64,000 bases of DNA from Shinella sp. PSBB067 (GCF_016839145.1 NZ_CP069303.1:3518501-3582500), one strand, 5' to 3'; positions 8,652 to 18,058 are shown, counted from the first letter of the stretch. The notes: a model not told the origin generated them from the letters alone. Program-made: numbers and translations.

Positions 8652-9326
8652 GTGCGCATTCTACTGGTCGAGGACAACGAAGCCCTGGCGGACGGCCTTT
8701 CCGCCATCCTCAAGGGCACCGGCCATGCCGTGGACGTGGTGCGCGACGGCGCCTCCGCCGACGCGGCCATCGCATCGGAGAATTTCGACCTCGTCATCCT
8801 CGACCTGACGCTGCCGGAAATGGACGGGCTCGACGTGCTGCGCGCCATGCGCGCCCGCTCCAGCAAGGCGGCCGTCCTGATCCTGACGGCGCGCGGCGCA
8901 CCGGAAGAGCGGGTGCGCGGCCTCGATCTCGGCGCCGACGACTACATGATCAAGCCTTTCGACATCTCCTAATTCGAGGCGCGCGTGCGCATGCTGCTGC
9001 GCCGGCAGGCGGGGCTGCGCTCCTCCGCCATCGCCTTCGGCGGCATCGCGCTCGACCTCAATTCCCGCACCTTCTCGGCCGAGGGCGTGCCGCTCGACAT
9101 TCCCGCCCGCGAGCTCGGCCTCCTCGAAATCCTTTTCATGCGCGCCGGCAAGGTGGTCGCCAAGGAAGCCATCATGCAGTCGCTCGCCGCCTTCGACGAC
9201 GACCTGTCGGCCAATGCCATCGAACAATATGTCAGCCGGCTCAGGAAGCGCCTCGCCCCGCACGGCCTCACCGTGCGCACCGCCCGCGGCATCGGCTACT
9301 ATCTCGACAAGGCGACGGCCGCTTGA
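8652..9326 (+). pseudogene. tctD: TctD-like response regulator interrupted by an in-frame TAA
   Basis: An OmpR-family response regulator split by one stop codon. The receiver domain is complete (GTG start; acidic pocket E7/D8, phospho-acceptor D51, T79, K101) and ends at TAA 8970-8972, codon 107, where a Glu (GAA) would continue the linker DIS-E-FEARVRML. The same frame then encodes the whole winged-helix DNA-binding domain to 9326. A GTG at 8985 with GAGG at 8976-8979 could restart translation, giving a 113-residue DNA-binding fragment. So it is a nonsense mutation, a sequencing error, or a two-piece regulator. The end overlaps the kinase start by three bases (TTGA). Confidence 0.85.
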
Positions 9327-10711
9327 CGCTCCTTCCCGCCGCCTCGCTCCGCCGCCGCCGCCTCCTCTGGCTGCTCGTCTCGACGGCGGTGATCGGCGTC
9401 GTCGCCCTCGTCGACACCTATAACGAGGCGGTGACGACGGCGAACAACGTCTCCGACCGCGTGCTGGCCGGCTCGGCGCTCGCCATTGCCGAACGGGTGG
9501 TGGTGACGGAAAACGGCGCGCTGGAGGTCGACATCCCCTATGTCGCGCTGGAAATGCTGACCTCGGCGGCGCAGGACCGCGTCTTCTACCGCGTCGACGG
9601 CCCGCCCGGCCGCTTCATCACCGGCTACCAGACCCTGCCGACCATCGCCGAGATGGGCGGCCGGTCGATCGGTTTTGCGGATGCGACCTTCCGCGGCGAG
9701 CCGATCCGCATCGCCGTGCTCCAGCGCTCCGCCTCCACCGGCATCAATTCCGTGCCCTTCGCCGTGACCGTCGCCGAAACCACCATCGCCCGCCGCCAGC
9801 TGACGCAGACGATCCTCCTGCGCTCGGCGCTGCGCCTTGCCATGATGATCGCCGGCGCGGCCGCGATCGTCTGGATCGCCGTCACCGTCTCGCTGCGCCC
9901 GCTCTACAGGCTCGGCGACGCCATCGCCGAGCGCAGCCCGAACGACCTGCACCCCATCGAGCAGCGCGCGCCGAGCGAGGTGCAGGGCCTCGTCGACACG
10001 GTCAATTCCTTCATGGTGCGCCTGCAATCGGCGCTGGATGCGCTGCGTCACTTCTCCGGCAATGCCAGCCATCAGCTCCGCACGCCGCTCGCCATCATCC
10101 GCACCCAGCTCGCGCTGGCGGGCCGCGCGGCGACGCTGGAGGAGGCACAGGAGGCCGCGCGCAAGGGCGATGCCGCCGTCGCCCATGCCGAGCGCATCCT
10201 CGCCCAGCTCCTGCTGATGGCGAAGATCGACGCCGCCGGCTCCAACGAACCGCAGAAACTCGCCGCCGTCGACATCGCCGCGCTCGCCCAGCAGCTCACC
10301 GCCGACCGCGTGCCCGCCGCCGCAGAGGCCGGCATCGACCTCGGCTACGAAGGCGACGGCCCGGCCTTCGCCCGCGTCGAGCCGCTGCTCTTCGGCGAAT
10401 TGCTGCGCAACCTCGTGGAGAACGCCATCGCCTATGCCGGCCGCGGCGCGGAGGTGACGGTGAGCGTGCGGCAGGGAAGGGATGCGGTGCGCCTGACGGT
10501 CGAGGACAACGGCCCCGGCATCCCGCCGGGCCGCCGCACGCTCGCGCGCCAGCGATTTTCACGCGGCGAGCATCGCGATGCGCCCGGCATGGGCCTCGGC
10601 CTGCCCATCGTCGAGGAGATCGCCGCGCTGTTCGACGCGGCGATGACGCTGGAAAGCGGCCCGGCCGGCCGCGGGCTTCGCGTGGCGATCCGCTTCCCCG
10701 CCGCCGGCTAG
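9323..10711 (+). CDS. tctE: TctE-like sensor histidine kinase
   Basis: A 462-residue membrane kinase. Two transmembrane segments (about residues 12-30 and 170-190) enclose a periplasmic region beginning DTYNEAVTTANNVSDRVL, typical of the two-component sensor kinase N-terminal domain of TctE/QseC-like proteins. A HAMP-like linker follows, then the phospho-acceptor H250 in SHQLRTPLA, the N-box ENAIAYA, the G1 box DNGPGIPPG and the G2 box GMGLGLPI. The start is TTG at 9323, overlapping the regulator's stop; no better ATG lies near. It is intact although its partner regulator is interrupted. Likely ligand: a carboxylate for tctCBA (inferred from family and neighbours). Confidence 0.9.
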   Translation: MTLLPAASLRRRRLLWLLVSTAVIGVVALVDTYNEAVTTANNVSDRVLAGSALAIAERVVVTENGALEVDIPYVALEMLTSAAQDRVFYRVDGPPGRFITGYQTLPTIAEMGGRSIGFADATFRGEPIRIAVLQRSASTGINSVPFAVTVAETTIARRQLTQTILLRSALRLAMMIAGAAAIVWIAVTVSLRPLYRLGDAIAERSPNDLHPIEQRAPSEVQGLVDTVNSFMVRLQSALDALRHFSGNASHQLRTPLAIIRTQLALAGRAATLEEAQEAARKGDAAVAHAERILAQLLLMAKIDAAGSNEPQKLAAVDIAALAQQLTADRVPAAAEAGIDLGYEGDGPAFARVEPLLFGELLRNLVENAIAYAGRGAEVTVSVRQGRDAVRLTVEDNGPGIPPGRRTLARQRFSRGEHRDAPGMGLGLPIVEEIAALFDAAMTLESGPAGRGLRVAIRFPAAG

Positions 10712-11349
10712 GGCTTGCGCCAGCCGAGGAGGCCGGGCGCGGCATGCCAGATGGCCTGCACGGCAAAGCCCATGAAGAGAAGGCCCGACATGCGCACGAT
10801 GGCAAGCTCGTGGCGGCGGTAGAACCGGCGCACCAGGCTCGCGCCGATGATCACGACGAGAACCGCATCCGCCAGCAGGAAGCCGACGAGCGAGGCGCTG
10901 AGCAGGAAGGGCAGCGCCTCGAAGTCCAGCGCGTTCGAGGAGCTCGCGAGCAGCGCCGTGAAGGTCGCGAGCGCCACCGGATAGCCCTTGGGATTGGTGA
11001 GGCCGAAGATCAGGCCGCGGCGCAGCGGCCGCTCGACCGCCAGCATGGCCGAACCGTCCGAGCGCTTGCCCGCCCTCAGCGCCGACCAGCCGAGCCAGGC
11101 GAGATAGAAGCCGCAGAAGAGGCCCAGGACGTCGAACACCGTGGTGCCGATGGTCTTGGCCCCGACGATGGCGACGAGCGCGAGGGTCGACCACACCATG
11201 TCGCCGGCAAGATGCCCGCCGAGAAAGAGCGCGCCCGCCTTGCGCCCCTGCCCGGCGCCGATGCCGAGCAGGGCGAGGAACGCCGGGCCGGGGATGAGCA
11301 CATAGAGCAGGGCCGCCATGAAGGCGCCGAAGAGCATGGAACCGGTCAT
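10708..11349 (-). CDS. LysE/RhtB family amino-acid exporter
   Basis: A 213-residue inner-membrane protein with six hydrophobic segments. It has the family's N-terminal signature LIPGPAFLALLGIGAGQGRK (residues 18-37) and the NPKG motif (FGLTNPKGYPVAL). These proteins export amino acids or derivatives; the substrate is not predictable here. It converges on the sensor kinase with stops overlapping by three bases. It is divergent from the MarR gene, so its promoter lies in the shared 176-bp gap and MarR may control both sides. Confidence 0.88.
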   Translation of the reverse strand: MTGSMLFGAFMAALLYVLIPGPAFLALLGIGAGQGRKAGALFLGGHLAGDMVWSTLALVAIVGAKTIGTTVFDVLGLFCGFYLAWLGWSALRAGKRSDGSAMLAVERPLRRGLIFGLTNPKGYPVALATFTALLASSSNALDFEALPFLLSASLVGFLLADAVLVVIIGASLVRRFYRRHELAIVRMSGLLFMGFAVQAIWHAAPGLLGWRKP

Positions 11350-11491
11350 CTGAAATCCCCGTGAAACGTGCGGCGAGTTTCAGTCCGCGCGGCCGCTATC
11401 GTCAAGGTGGAGCCGCAGGCATTTTTTTGGCGTCGCAGTCCGGCCGCGCATTGCCGCCGCGCTTGACGGTTGTCCATTCTCGCCCGCCATA

Positions 11492-11506
11492 GTAAGCTAG
11501 ACTTAC
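11492..11506. promoter_or_regulatory. Candidate MarR operator
   Basis: A perfect inverted repeat, GTAAG-CTAGA-CTTAC, 20 bases before the MarR start and inside the divergent promoter region. TTGACG at 11463-11468 could be a -35 element, with a weak CATAGT at 11488-11493 overlapping the repeat. MarR proteins commonly repress their own operon from such sites. Identified only by symmetry and position. Confidence 0.4.
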
Positions 11507-11525
11507 GATAATGTAGAAAGCGATC

Positions 11526-12011
11526 ATGTCCCTCCGCCCCGATCCCGATGCCCTCGGCTTCGTCCTCATCGACGTTGCCCGCATGTTGCGCAGCGCCTTC
11601 GAGCGGCGCATCGCCACCGCCGGTCTTGGCCTCACGCCGGGCGAGGCCCGCACGCTCGTGCGCATCGCCACGCTGGAGGGCAGCCGCCAGCTCGAGATCG
11701 CCCAGCATATGGGCATCGAGCCGATGACGCTCTCCACCTATCTCGACCGCCTCCAGAGCCTCGGCTTCATCGAGCGCCGCCCGGATCCGGCCGACCGCCG
11801 CGCCAAGCTGATCCATACGACACCGGCGGCCGCCGACATCATCACCAGTATCCGCATCGAACAGATCGAACTGATGCAACTGGTCACGAGCGGCATCGGC
11901 GAGGAAGACCTCGCCCTGATGCGCGAGCGCATGAAGCGGCTGCGCGCCAACCTTGCCGCCCTGGAGGAAGACAGCGCCGCCCTCGCGCTCGCCAAGGAGG
12001 CCGGCCGATGA
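11526..12011 (+). CDS. MarR family transcriptional regulator
   Basis: A 161-residue winged-helix dimer. The core runs from LGLTPGEARTLVRIATLEG through SRQLEIAQHMGIEPMTLSTYLDRLQ (recognition helix, about residues 58-75) to the wing LGFIERRPDPADRRAKLI, with the canonical DPxDRR residues. The C-terminal helix is the dimer arm. Its stop overlaps the start of the drug-efflux gene (ATGA), so the two form an operon. Expected role: repress the pump until a small aromatic or toxic ligand binds; the ligand is unknown. Confidence 0.92.
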   Translation: MSLRPDPDALGFVLIDVARMLRSAFERRIATAGLGLTPGEARTLVRIATLEGSRQLEIAQHMGIEPMTLSTYLDRLQSLGFIERRPDPADRRAKLIHTTPAAADIITSIRIEQIELMQLVTSGIGEEDLALMRERMKRLRANLAALEEDSAALALAKEAGR

Positions 12012-13225
12012 CGCGCCCGCGCATGAGCGAGCGCCGCACGAGCATCATCAGCGCCTTCCTCGTCGCCCTCGGCCCGATCTCCATGGCGCTCTACACGCCC
12101 GCCATGCCGCAGCTCGTCAACGCCTTCTCCTCGACGGAATCGGCGATCAAGCTGACGCTCTCGCTCTATTTCGCGGGCTTCGCCCTCGCCCAGCTCGTCT
12201 CCGGCACCATGTCGGACGTGCTCGGGCGGCGCCGGACGACGCTGATCTTCATGACCGTCTACCTCGCCGGCAGCCTGATGGCCGCCTTCGCGCCGAGCGT
12301 CGGCATGCTGCTGGCCGGCCGGCTCGTGCAGGGCATCGGCGCCTCCGTCGGCATGACGGTCTCGCGCGCCATCGTGCGCGACCAGATCACCGGCACCGAG
12401 GCCGCGCGGATCATGAACATGGTGGGCATGATGCTCGCCATCGGCCCCGCCGTCTCGCCGACGCTTGGCGGCTTCTTCCTCGGCCTGTTCGGCTGGCAGT
12501 CGATCTTCTTCCTGATGGTCGGCTTCGCGCTCGCCGCCTGCGGCACGGTCTATTTCTGCATGGCCGAGACGACCAAGCCGGACCCCGCCAAGGGGCATGT
12601 CGACCCCATCCTGCGCGGCTACGGCGCGCTTGCGGCCAGCAGCCGCTTCGTCTCCGCCACGCTTGTCATGGCCGGGGCCGTCGGTGCGCTCTACGGCCAG
12701 GCGACCATGCTGCCCTTCGTGCTGATCGACAGGGTCGGCCTGACGCCCACCCAGTTCGGCGTCGGCATGCTCATGCAGTCGGGCTTCTTCTTCGCGGGAA
12801 CCGTCGTCGTGCGCCTGCTGATGCGCCGGATGGCGCCGGCCCGCATCGTCCTGCCGGGCCTTGCCTTCATCGGCATCGCCAGCATACTGATCGCGCTCGC
12901 CTCGCACCTCGTCCCGCCGACCTTCCTCAGCGTCATGGGTCCCGTCGGCGTCTATGCCTTCGGCATCGCCTTCGTCATGCCCTACATGATGACGGCAGCC
13001 CTGGAACCCTTCCCGCACATCGCCGGCTCGGCCTCCGCCGCCATGGGCTTCATCCAGATGGGCGCCGGCTTCCTCGCCGGCCTGATCGCCGCCGCCATCG
13101 GCCTGCCCCTCTTCGCCTTCGGCACCATCATCCCCTCGATGGGCCTCATCGCGATCCTCTCCTACGCCTGGTATCGCGCGATCTGCAGCCGCGACGCGCA
13201 GCTCGTGACGGAGCCGGCGGAATAG
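12008..13225 (+). CDS. Bcr/CflA-type MFS efflux transporter
   Basis: A 405-residue, twelve-segment major facilitator. Features of the Bcr/CflA drug:proton antiporters are the early YTPAMPQLV (residues 28-36), the loop motif GxxSDxLGRRR as SGTMSDVLGRRRTT, and the motif C-like GIGASVGMTVSRAIVRD. It is translationally coupled to the MarR gene. The natural substrate cannot be told; members export bicyclomycin, chloramphenicol or simple metabolites. The start ATG at 12008 overlaps the upstream stop. Confidence 0.92.
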   Translation: MTRPRMSERRTSIISAFLVALGPISMALYTPAMPQLVNAFSSTESAIKLTLSLYFAGFALAQLVSGTMSDVLGRRRTTLIFMTVYLAGSLMAAFAPSVGMLLAGRLVQGIGASVGMTVSRAIVRDQITGTEAARIMNMVGMMLAIGPAVSPTLGGFFLGLFGWQSIFFLMVGFALAACGTVYFCMAETTKPDPAKGHVDPILRGYGALAASSRFVSATLVMAGAVGALYGQATMLPFVLIDRVGLTPTQFGVGMLMQSGFFFAGTVVVRLLMRRMAPARIVLPGLAFIGIASILIALASHLVPPTFLSVMGPVGVYAFGIAFVMPYMMTAALEPFPHIAGSASAAMGFIQMGAGFLAGLIAAAIGLPLFAFGTIIPSMGLIAILSYAWYRAICSRDAQLVTEPAE

Positions 13226-13235
13226 GCGGACGCAA

Positions 13236-13268
13236 AAAACCCGCCGCCGTTTCCGGCAGCGGGCTTTT
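13236..13268. terminator. Terminator between the MFS gene and argG
   Basis: A GC-rich stem (AACCCGCCGCCG paired with CGGCAGCGGGCTT, one mismatch) flanked by A-runs on the left and TTTT on the right, so it works for both converging genes. Confidence 0.8.
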
Positions 13269-13286
13269 CATCCGGGTGCGGATCGC

Positions 13287-14510
13287 TCAGCCGCGCTTGT
13301 TGCGGGCGGCGAGCGTGCGCAGGCGCAGCGCGTTCAGCTTGATGAAGCCGGCCGCGTCCTTCTGGTCGTAGGCGCCCTGGTCGTCCTCGAAGGTGACCAG
13401 CTTGTCGGAATAGAGCGACTTCGGCGATTCGCGGCCGGTGACCATGACATTGCCCTTGTAGAGCTTCAGCGTCACCTCGCCCTCGACATGCTCCTGGCTC
13501 CGGTCGATCGCGGCCTGCAGCATCTCGCGCTCCGGCGAGAACCAGAAGCCGTAATAGATGAGCTCGGCATAGCGCGGCATCAGCTCGTCCTTGAGGTGGG
13601 CGGCGCCGCGGTCGAGCGTGATGCTCTCGATGGCGCGGTGCGCGGCGAGCAGGATCGTGCCGCCGGGCGTCTCGTAGACGCCGCGCGACTTCATGCCGAC
13701 GAAGCGGTTTTCCACCAGGTCGAGGCGGCCGATGCCGTTGTCGCGGCCGTAATTGTTGAGCGTCGCCAGGATCGTCGCCGGCGACATGCGCACGCCGTTG
13801 ATCGAGACGGCATCGCCCCGCTCGAAGCCGACCTTGATGACGGTCGCCTTGTCGGGCGCCGTTTCCGGCGAGATGGTGCGCATATGCACGTATTCGGGCG
13901 CCTCGACGGCCGGGTCTTCCAGCACCTTGCCCTCGGAGGAGGAGTGCAGGAGGTTCGCATCGACCGAGAACGGCGCTTCGCCCTTCTTGTCCTTGGCGAC
14001 CGGGATCTGGTGCTGCTCGGCGAATTCGAGCAGATGCGTGCGGCTCTTGAACGACCAGTCGCGCCACGGCGCGATGATCTTGATGTCGGGGTTCAGCGCA
14101 TAGGCGGAAAGCTCGAAGCGGACCTGGTCGTTGCCCTTGCCGGTCGCGCCATGCGCGATGGCGTCGGCGCCGGTCTTGGCGGCGATCTCGATGAGATGCT
14201 TGGAGATCAGCGGGCGGGCAATCGAGGTGCCGAGCAGGTAGACGCCTTCATAGACCGCATTGGCGCGGAACATCGGGAAGACGAAATCGCGCACGAATTC
14301 CTCGCGCACGTCCTCGATGAAGATCTCCTTGATGCCGAGCATCTCGGCCTTCCTGCGGGCCGGCTCCAGCTCCTCGCCCTGGCCGAGGTCGGCCGTGAAG
14401 GTCACGACCTCTGCGCCGAGTTCCGTCTGAAGCCACTTCAGGATGATCGAGGTATCGAGGCCGCCGGAATAGGCGAGCACGACTTTCTTCACGTCTTTAT
14501 GTGATGCCAT
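13287..14510 (-). CDS. argG: Argininosuccinate synthase
   Basis: A 407-residue cytosolic enzyme that joins citrulline and aspartate with ATP to form argininosuccinate, the penultimate step of arginine synthesis. The N-terminal ATP pyrophosphatase loop AYSGGLDTS is at residues 13-21, followed by [12 protein letters not shown] and, further on, [19 protein letters not shown] sequence (here [15 protein letters not shown]). Length and start (MASHKD) match rhizobial ArgG. An upstream extension of the frame has no family similarity. Stand-alone gene, as usual in this group. Confidence 0.97.
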   Translation of the reverse strand: MASHKDVKKVVLAYSGGLDTSIILKWLQTELGAEVVTFTADLGQGEELEPARRKAEMLGIKEIFIEDVREEFVRDFVFPMFRANAVYEGVYLLGTSIARPLISKHLIEIAAKTGADAIAHGATGKGNDQVRFELSAYALNPDIKIIAPWRDWSFKSRTHLLEFAEQHQIPVAKDKKGEAPFSVDANLLHSSSEGKVLEDPAVEAPEYVHMRTISPETAPDKATVIKVGFERGDAVSINGVRMSPATILATLNNYGRDNGIGRLDLVENRFVGMKSRGVYETPGGTILLAAHRAIESITLDRGAAHLKDELMPRYAELIYYGFWFSPEREMLQAAIDRSQEHVEGEVTLKLYKGNVMVTGRESPKSLYSDKLVTFEDDQGAYDQKDAAGFIKLNALRLRTLAARNKRG

Positions 14511-14693
14511 GATGATGAGGTCCGTTGCATGAAGGGCTGCGGCAAACCCGCGAAAGCCCGGTGTCGCGGCACTTTTAGCGAGATTGGCGCGCGGCGCAAG
14601 GGTGGGCCCCGACGCATCGTGCCGCACGCCGGGTTTGATCCGGCCGCAGGAGACCCCATATTCGGCCTCTGTGGACCATGAAGGGGTGATCCC

Positions 14694-15545
14694 ATGACCG
14701 ATCTCAAGGACATCATCAAGGCCGCCAATGTCGCGGTCGTCACCGGCGGCGCCTCCGGCATCGGCCTTGCCGCCGCAAGGCGCTTCGCCGAGGCCGGCAT
14801 GTGCGTGGCGCTCGCCGACCGCAATCCCGACCAGCTCGGCGAGGCGCGCGCCGAGCTCGAAGCCATCGCCGGCGAGGCGAATGTCATGGCCGTCGAGACC
14901 GACGTCGCCCATCGGCACGAGCTGGAAGCGCTGGAACGCGCGATCCTCCAGCGCTTCGGCCGCGTGCATGTGCTGATGAACAATGCCGGCATCCAGCCGG
15001 ACACCTCCATCTTCAGCGCCGAGGCCAACTGGGACCATATCCTCGCGGTCAACCTGATGGGCGTCATCCACGGCACGCAGGTCTTCGGCCCGAACATGCT
15101 GGCCCATGGCGAGCCGGGCCTCATCATCAATACCGGCTCCAAGCAGGGCATCACCACACCGCCCGGCAATCCGGCCTACAATGTCTCGAAAGCCGGCGTG
15201 AAGGCCTTCACCGAAGCCCTCCAGCACGAATTGCGCAACACGGCGGGGGCGAGGATCTCCGCCCATCTGCTGATCCCCGGCTTCGTCTTCACCGCCCTGA
15301 CGCGGGGCGAGCGCACGGAAAAGCCCGACGCCGCCTGGACGCCGGCCCAGACCGTCGACTTCATGCTGGAAAGCCTTGCGCGCGGCGACTTCTATATTCT
15401 TTGCCCGGACAACGACGTCGCCCGCGCCCTCGACGAACGCCGCATGGCTTGGGCGATGGGCGACATCATCGAGAACCGCCCGCCGCTCTCGCGCTGGCAT
15501 CCGGATTATGCGGAGACGTTCAAGGCCTTCGCCGAACGTCCCTGA
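14694..15545 (+). CDS. SDR family NAD(P)-dependent oxidoreductase
   Basis: A 283-residue short-chain dehydrogenase. Cofactor motif TGGASGIG at residues 17-24, NNAG in the middle, and the catalytic Y-x3-K in PAYNVSKAG. The Asp after strand 2 (ALADRNPDQ) suggests NAD preference. The usual active-site Ser is in NTGSKQG. Substrate unknown. A LysE-type exporter follows 70 bases downstream on the same strand. Confidence 0.88.
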   Translation: MTDLKDIIKAANVAVVTGGASGIGLAAARRFAEAGMCVALADRNPDQLGEARAELEAIAGEANVMAVETDVAHRHELEALERAILQRFGRVHVLMNNAGIQPDTSIFSAEANWDHILAVNLMGVIHGTQVFGPNMLAHGEPGLIINTGSKQGITTPPGNPAYNVSKAGVKAFTEALQHELRNTAGARISAHLLIPGFVFTALTRGERTEKPDAAWTPAQTVDFMLESLARGDFYILCPDNDVARALDERRMAWAMGDIIENRPPLSRWHPDYAETFKAFAERP

Positions 15546-15615
15546 GAGCGTTTCGGCTGGCAATTTTCCGAAAGGCGGATAAGAGTCGCCTCTTTCCGCC
15601 CTTCAGAGGATCGCC

Positions 15616-16257
15616 ATGGACTTCGTGCCCGCGCTTGCGACGCTCATCACCTTCGCGGCGGCGACGCTGCTTCTGGCCGCCACGCCCGGGCCGGACATGA
15701 CACTCTCGATCAGCCGCGCCCTCTCGCAGGGCCGCGGCCCGGCGCTCTACGTGGTGCTCGGCACCTGCCTCGGCATTCTCGTGCACACGCTGCTCGTCGC
15801 CTTCGGCGTCTCGGCCCTCATCGCCGCCTCGCCGACGACCTTCACCATCCTGAAGAGCGGCGGCGCGGCCTATCTGCTGTGGCTTGCCATACAGGCCATC
15901 CGCCACGGCACCAGCCTGACGATCAAGGCGGCCAGCAGCCCGCGCGGCACCGCGCTCGCCAGCATCTCCACCGGCTTCTGGGTGAACCTGCTCAATCCGA
16001 AGGTCGTCATCTTCTTCGTGACGTTCCTGCCGCAGTTCGTCAGCGCCGGCGATCCCCATGTCACGGGCAAGCTGGTCTTCCTCGGCCTGTTCTTCATCGC
16101 CGTCGGCATACCCGTCAACGTCGCGGTGATCCTTGCCGCCGACCGGCTCGCCGGCTGGCTGCAGCGGAACCCGAAGGCGCTGCGCGGCCTCGACTACACC
16201 TTCGCGGGTGTCTTCTCGGTCTTCGCCGTCAAGATCTTCCTCACGCAGGCGCGCTAA
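15616..16257 (+). CDS. LysE/RhtB family exporter
   Basis: A 213-residue, six-segment membrane protein. Signature AATPGPDMTLSISRALSQGRG (residues 23-41) and the NPK motif in FWVNLLNPKVVIFFVTFLPQFV are typical of the RhtB branch (homoserine/threonine/leucine export). Exact substrate not predictable. It lies 70 bases after the SDR gene and ends eight bases before the converging ABC ATPase gene, with no room for a terminator. Confidence 0.88.
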   Translation: MDFVPALATLITFAAATLLLAATPGPDMTLSISRALSQGRGPALYVVLGTCLGILVHTLLVAFGVSALIAASPTTFTILKSGGAAYLLWLAIQAIRHGTSLTIKAASSPRGTALASISTGFWVNLLNPKVVIFFVTFLPQFVSAGDPHVTGKLVFLGLFFIAVGIPVNVAVILAADRLAGWLQRNPKALRGLDYTFAGVFSVFAVKIFLTQAR

Positions 16258-16265
16258 GCCCCGGG

Positions 16266-17060
16266 TCAGCCGATCAGCAAGGCGTCGTCGTCGAGCGTCT
16301 GGCCGCGCATCTTGCGGAACATGGCGATCAGGTCCTCGACCTGGAGGGTCTTGCGATTGTCGCCGGCGACGTCGAGCACGATCTCGCCGCCGTGCAGCAT
16401 GACGGTGCGGTGGCCGTAGTCGAGCGCCTGGCGCATCGAATGTGTCACCATCAGCGTCGTCAGCTTGCGCTCGGAAACGATCTTCTGGGTGAGGGTCATG
16501 ATGAATTCGGCCATGCCCGGATCGAGCGCGGCGGTGTGCTCGTCAAGCAGCAGCACGTCGGAGCCGGCGAGCGTCGCCATGACGAGCGAGACCGCCTGCC
16601 GCTGGCCGCCGGACAGAAGGTCCATCCGGTCGCGCATGCGGTTCTCGAGCCCGAGATTGAGCTCGGCGATGCGCTCGCGGAAATGCGCGCGGCGCTGCGG
16701 CCCAAGCGCCGAAGCGAGGCCGCGCCGTTCGCCACGCCGGGCGGCGAGCGCAAGGTTCTCCTCGATGGAGAGCGCGCCGCAACTGCCGGTCAGCGGGTCC
16801 TGGAAGACGCGGGCGACGCGGCCGGCGCGCGCGGCGGTGCCCTGCCGGGTGACGTCCGTCGTGCCGATCTTCACCTGGCCTTCGCTGGCGATGACGTCGC
16901 CGGCCAGAACCCCGAGCAGCGTCGACTTGCCGGCACCGTTCGAGCCGATGACGGTGACGAACTGGCCTTGCTCGATGGTGAGGCTGACGCCGTTCAGCGC
17001 CTGCTTCTGCAGCGGCGTGCCCTTGCCGAAGACGACCTTGATATCGGAAACGGAGATCAT
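16266..17060 (-). CDS. ABC transporter ATP-binding protein (COG1101 type)
   Basis: A 264-residue ATPase. Walker A is GSNGAGKST, the signature is LSGGQRQAVSLV, Walker B is DVLLLDEHTAALD, and the H-loop is in MVTHSMRQAL. The His after the Walker B Glu (DEHTAAL) is typical of the COG1101 family, which always pairs with COG4120 permeases and COG2984 receptors. Its start codon overlaps the permease stop by one base. Last gene of the three-gene importer. Confidence 0.92.
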   Translation of the reverse strand: MISVSDIKVVFGKGTPLQKQALNGVSLTIEQGQFVTVIGSNGAGKSTLLGVLAGDVIASEGQVKIGTTDVTRQGTAARAGRVARVFQDPLTGSCGALSIEENLALAARRGERRGLASALGPQRRAHFRERIAELNLGLENRMRDRMDLLSGGQRQAVSLVMATLAGSDVLLLDEHTAALDPGMAEFIMTLTQKIVSERKLTTLMVTHSMRQALDYGHRTVMLHGGEIVLDVAGDNRKTLQVEDLIAMFRKMRGQTLDDDALLIG

Positions 17061-17938
17061 CAGGCGGCTCCCCCGCGGCGAAGGCGCGGCAGCACGAGCG
17101 CCACTGTGACGAGCAGGGCCGTCACGAAGTTGAGGTCCGAGGCCTGCAGGCCGAGCACGTCCGAGGAGAGCGCGAGCTGGATGGCGATGCGGTAGAGGAT
17201 CGAGCCGATGACGCAGCCGATCAGCGCCATCAATATCCCGCGTGCGCCAAACAGCGTCTCGCCGATGATGACGGCGGCAAGGCCGACGACGATGGTGCCG
17301 ACGCCGGACGTGACGTCGGCAAAGCCGTTGGTCTGCGCGAAGAGCGCGCCGCCGAGGGCGACCAGCGCGTTGGAGAGCGCGATGCCGAGATAGATCTGCT
17401 TGTTGGTGTTGACGCCCTGCGCGCGGGCCATGCGGGCATTCGCCCCCGTCGCGCGCATGGAAAGGCCGGCATCGCTTTCGAGGAACCGCCAGACGACGAT
17501 GACGGCGACGACGACGAGGATGCCGACGAAGAGCGGGCGCACGTAGAAGTCCCTGAGGCCGAGGCCGAAGAACGGGCTGATCATCGTGTCGGCATTGATA
17601 AGCGCGACATTCGGCTTGCCCATGACGCGCAGGTTCACCGAGAAGAGCGCGATCATGGTGAGGATCGAAGCGAGCAGGTTGAGGATGCGGAAGCGCACGT
17701 TCAGCATGGCCGTAACGAGGCCGGCGACCGCGCCCGCCACCATGGCGACGGCGGCGGCGAGCCAGGGGTTGAGGCCGGCGATGATCAGCACGGCCGTGAC
17801 GGCCGCGCCCAGCGGAAACGACCCGTCCACGGTGAGGTCCGGAAAATCCAGCACGCGGAAGGCAAGGTAAACGCCGATCGCGACGAAGGCATAGACCAGC
17901 CCCAGTTCGACGGCACCCCAGAAGGCAATCAGGCTCAC
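17060..17938 (-). CDS. ABC transporter permease (COG4120 type)
   Basis: A 292-residue membrane protein related to the branched-chain amino-acid permeases. The motif FPDLTVDGSFPLGAAVTAVL (residues 32-51) is diagnostic of the COG4120 family. Eight to ten hydrophobic segments. It sits between the receptor gene (120 bases upstream, with a hairpin in the gap) and the ATPase gene. Relatives (TrpXYZ-like) are proposed to take up tryptophan, tyrosine or related compounds; the substrate here is not established. Confidence 0.9.
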   Translation of the reverse strand: MSLIAFWGAVELGLVYAFVAIGVYLAFRVLDFPDLTVDGSFPLGAAVTAVLIIAGLNPWLAAAVAMVAGAVAGLVTAMLNVRFRILNLLASILTMIALFSVNLRVMGKPNVALINADTMISPFFGLGLRDFYVRPLFVGILVVVAVIVVWRFLESDAGLSMRATGANARMARAQGVNTNKQIYLGIALSNALVALGGALFAQTNGFADVTSGVGTIVVGLAAVIIGETLFGARGILMALIGCVIGSILYRIAIQLALSSDVLGLQASDLNFVTALLVTVALVLPRLRRGGAA

Positions 17939-17994
17939 GGCTCTCGGCTTTCCTTGTTCCCCTTCCGCCTCGCGCGGATGGGCCTTTCTAACGG

Positions 17995-18028
17995 ATCAAC
18001 CGCTGCCAGGCGTCCGGCAGCGGTTGAT
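17995..18028 (-). other. Intercistronic hairpin between the binding-protein and permease genes
   Basis: A 13-bp perfect stem (ATCAACCGCTGCC at 17995-18007 with GGCAGCGGTTGAT at 18016-18028) and an eight-base loop, directly after the binding-protein stop. No U-run follows on the minus strand, so it probably protects the 3' end of the receptor mRNA or partly attenuates, giving more receptor than permease. Confidence 0.7.
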
Positions 18029-18058
18029 TCCGGTTGGCGATGTTCCGGGAACCCCGGA

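Noticed and set aside
14511..15563. Long upstream extension of the argG frame
   Set aside because: The extension is antisense to the SDR gene and lacks similarity; ArgG starts at 14510.
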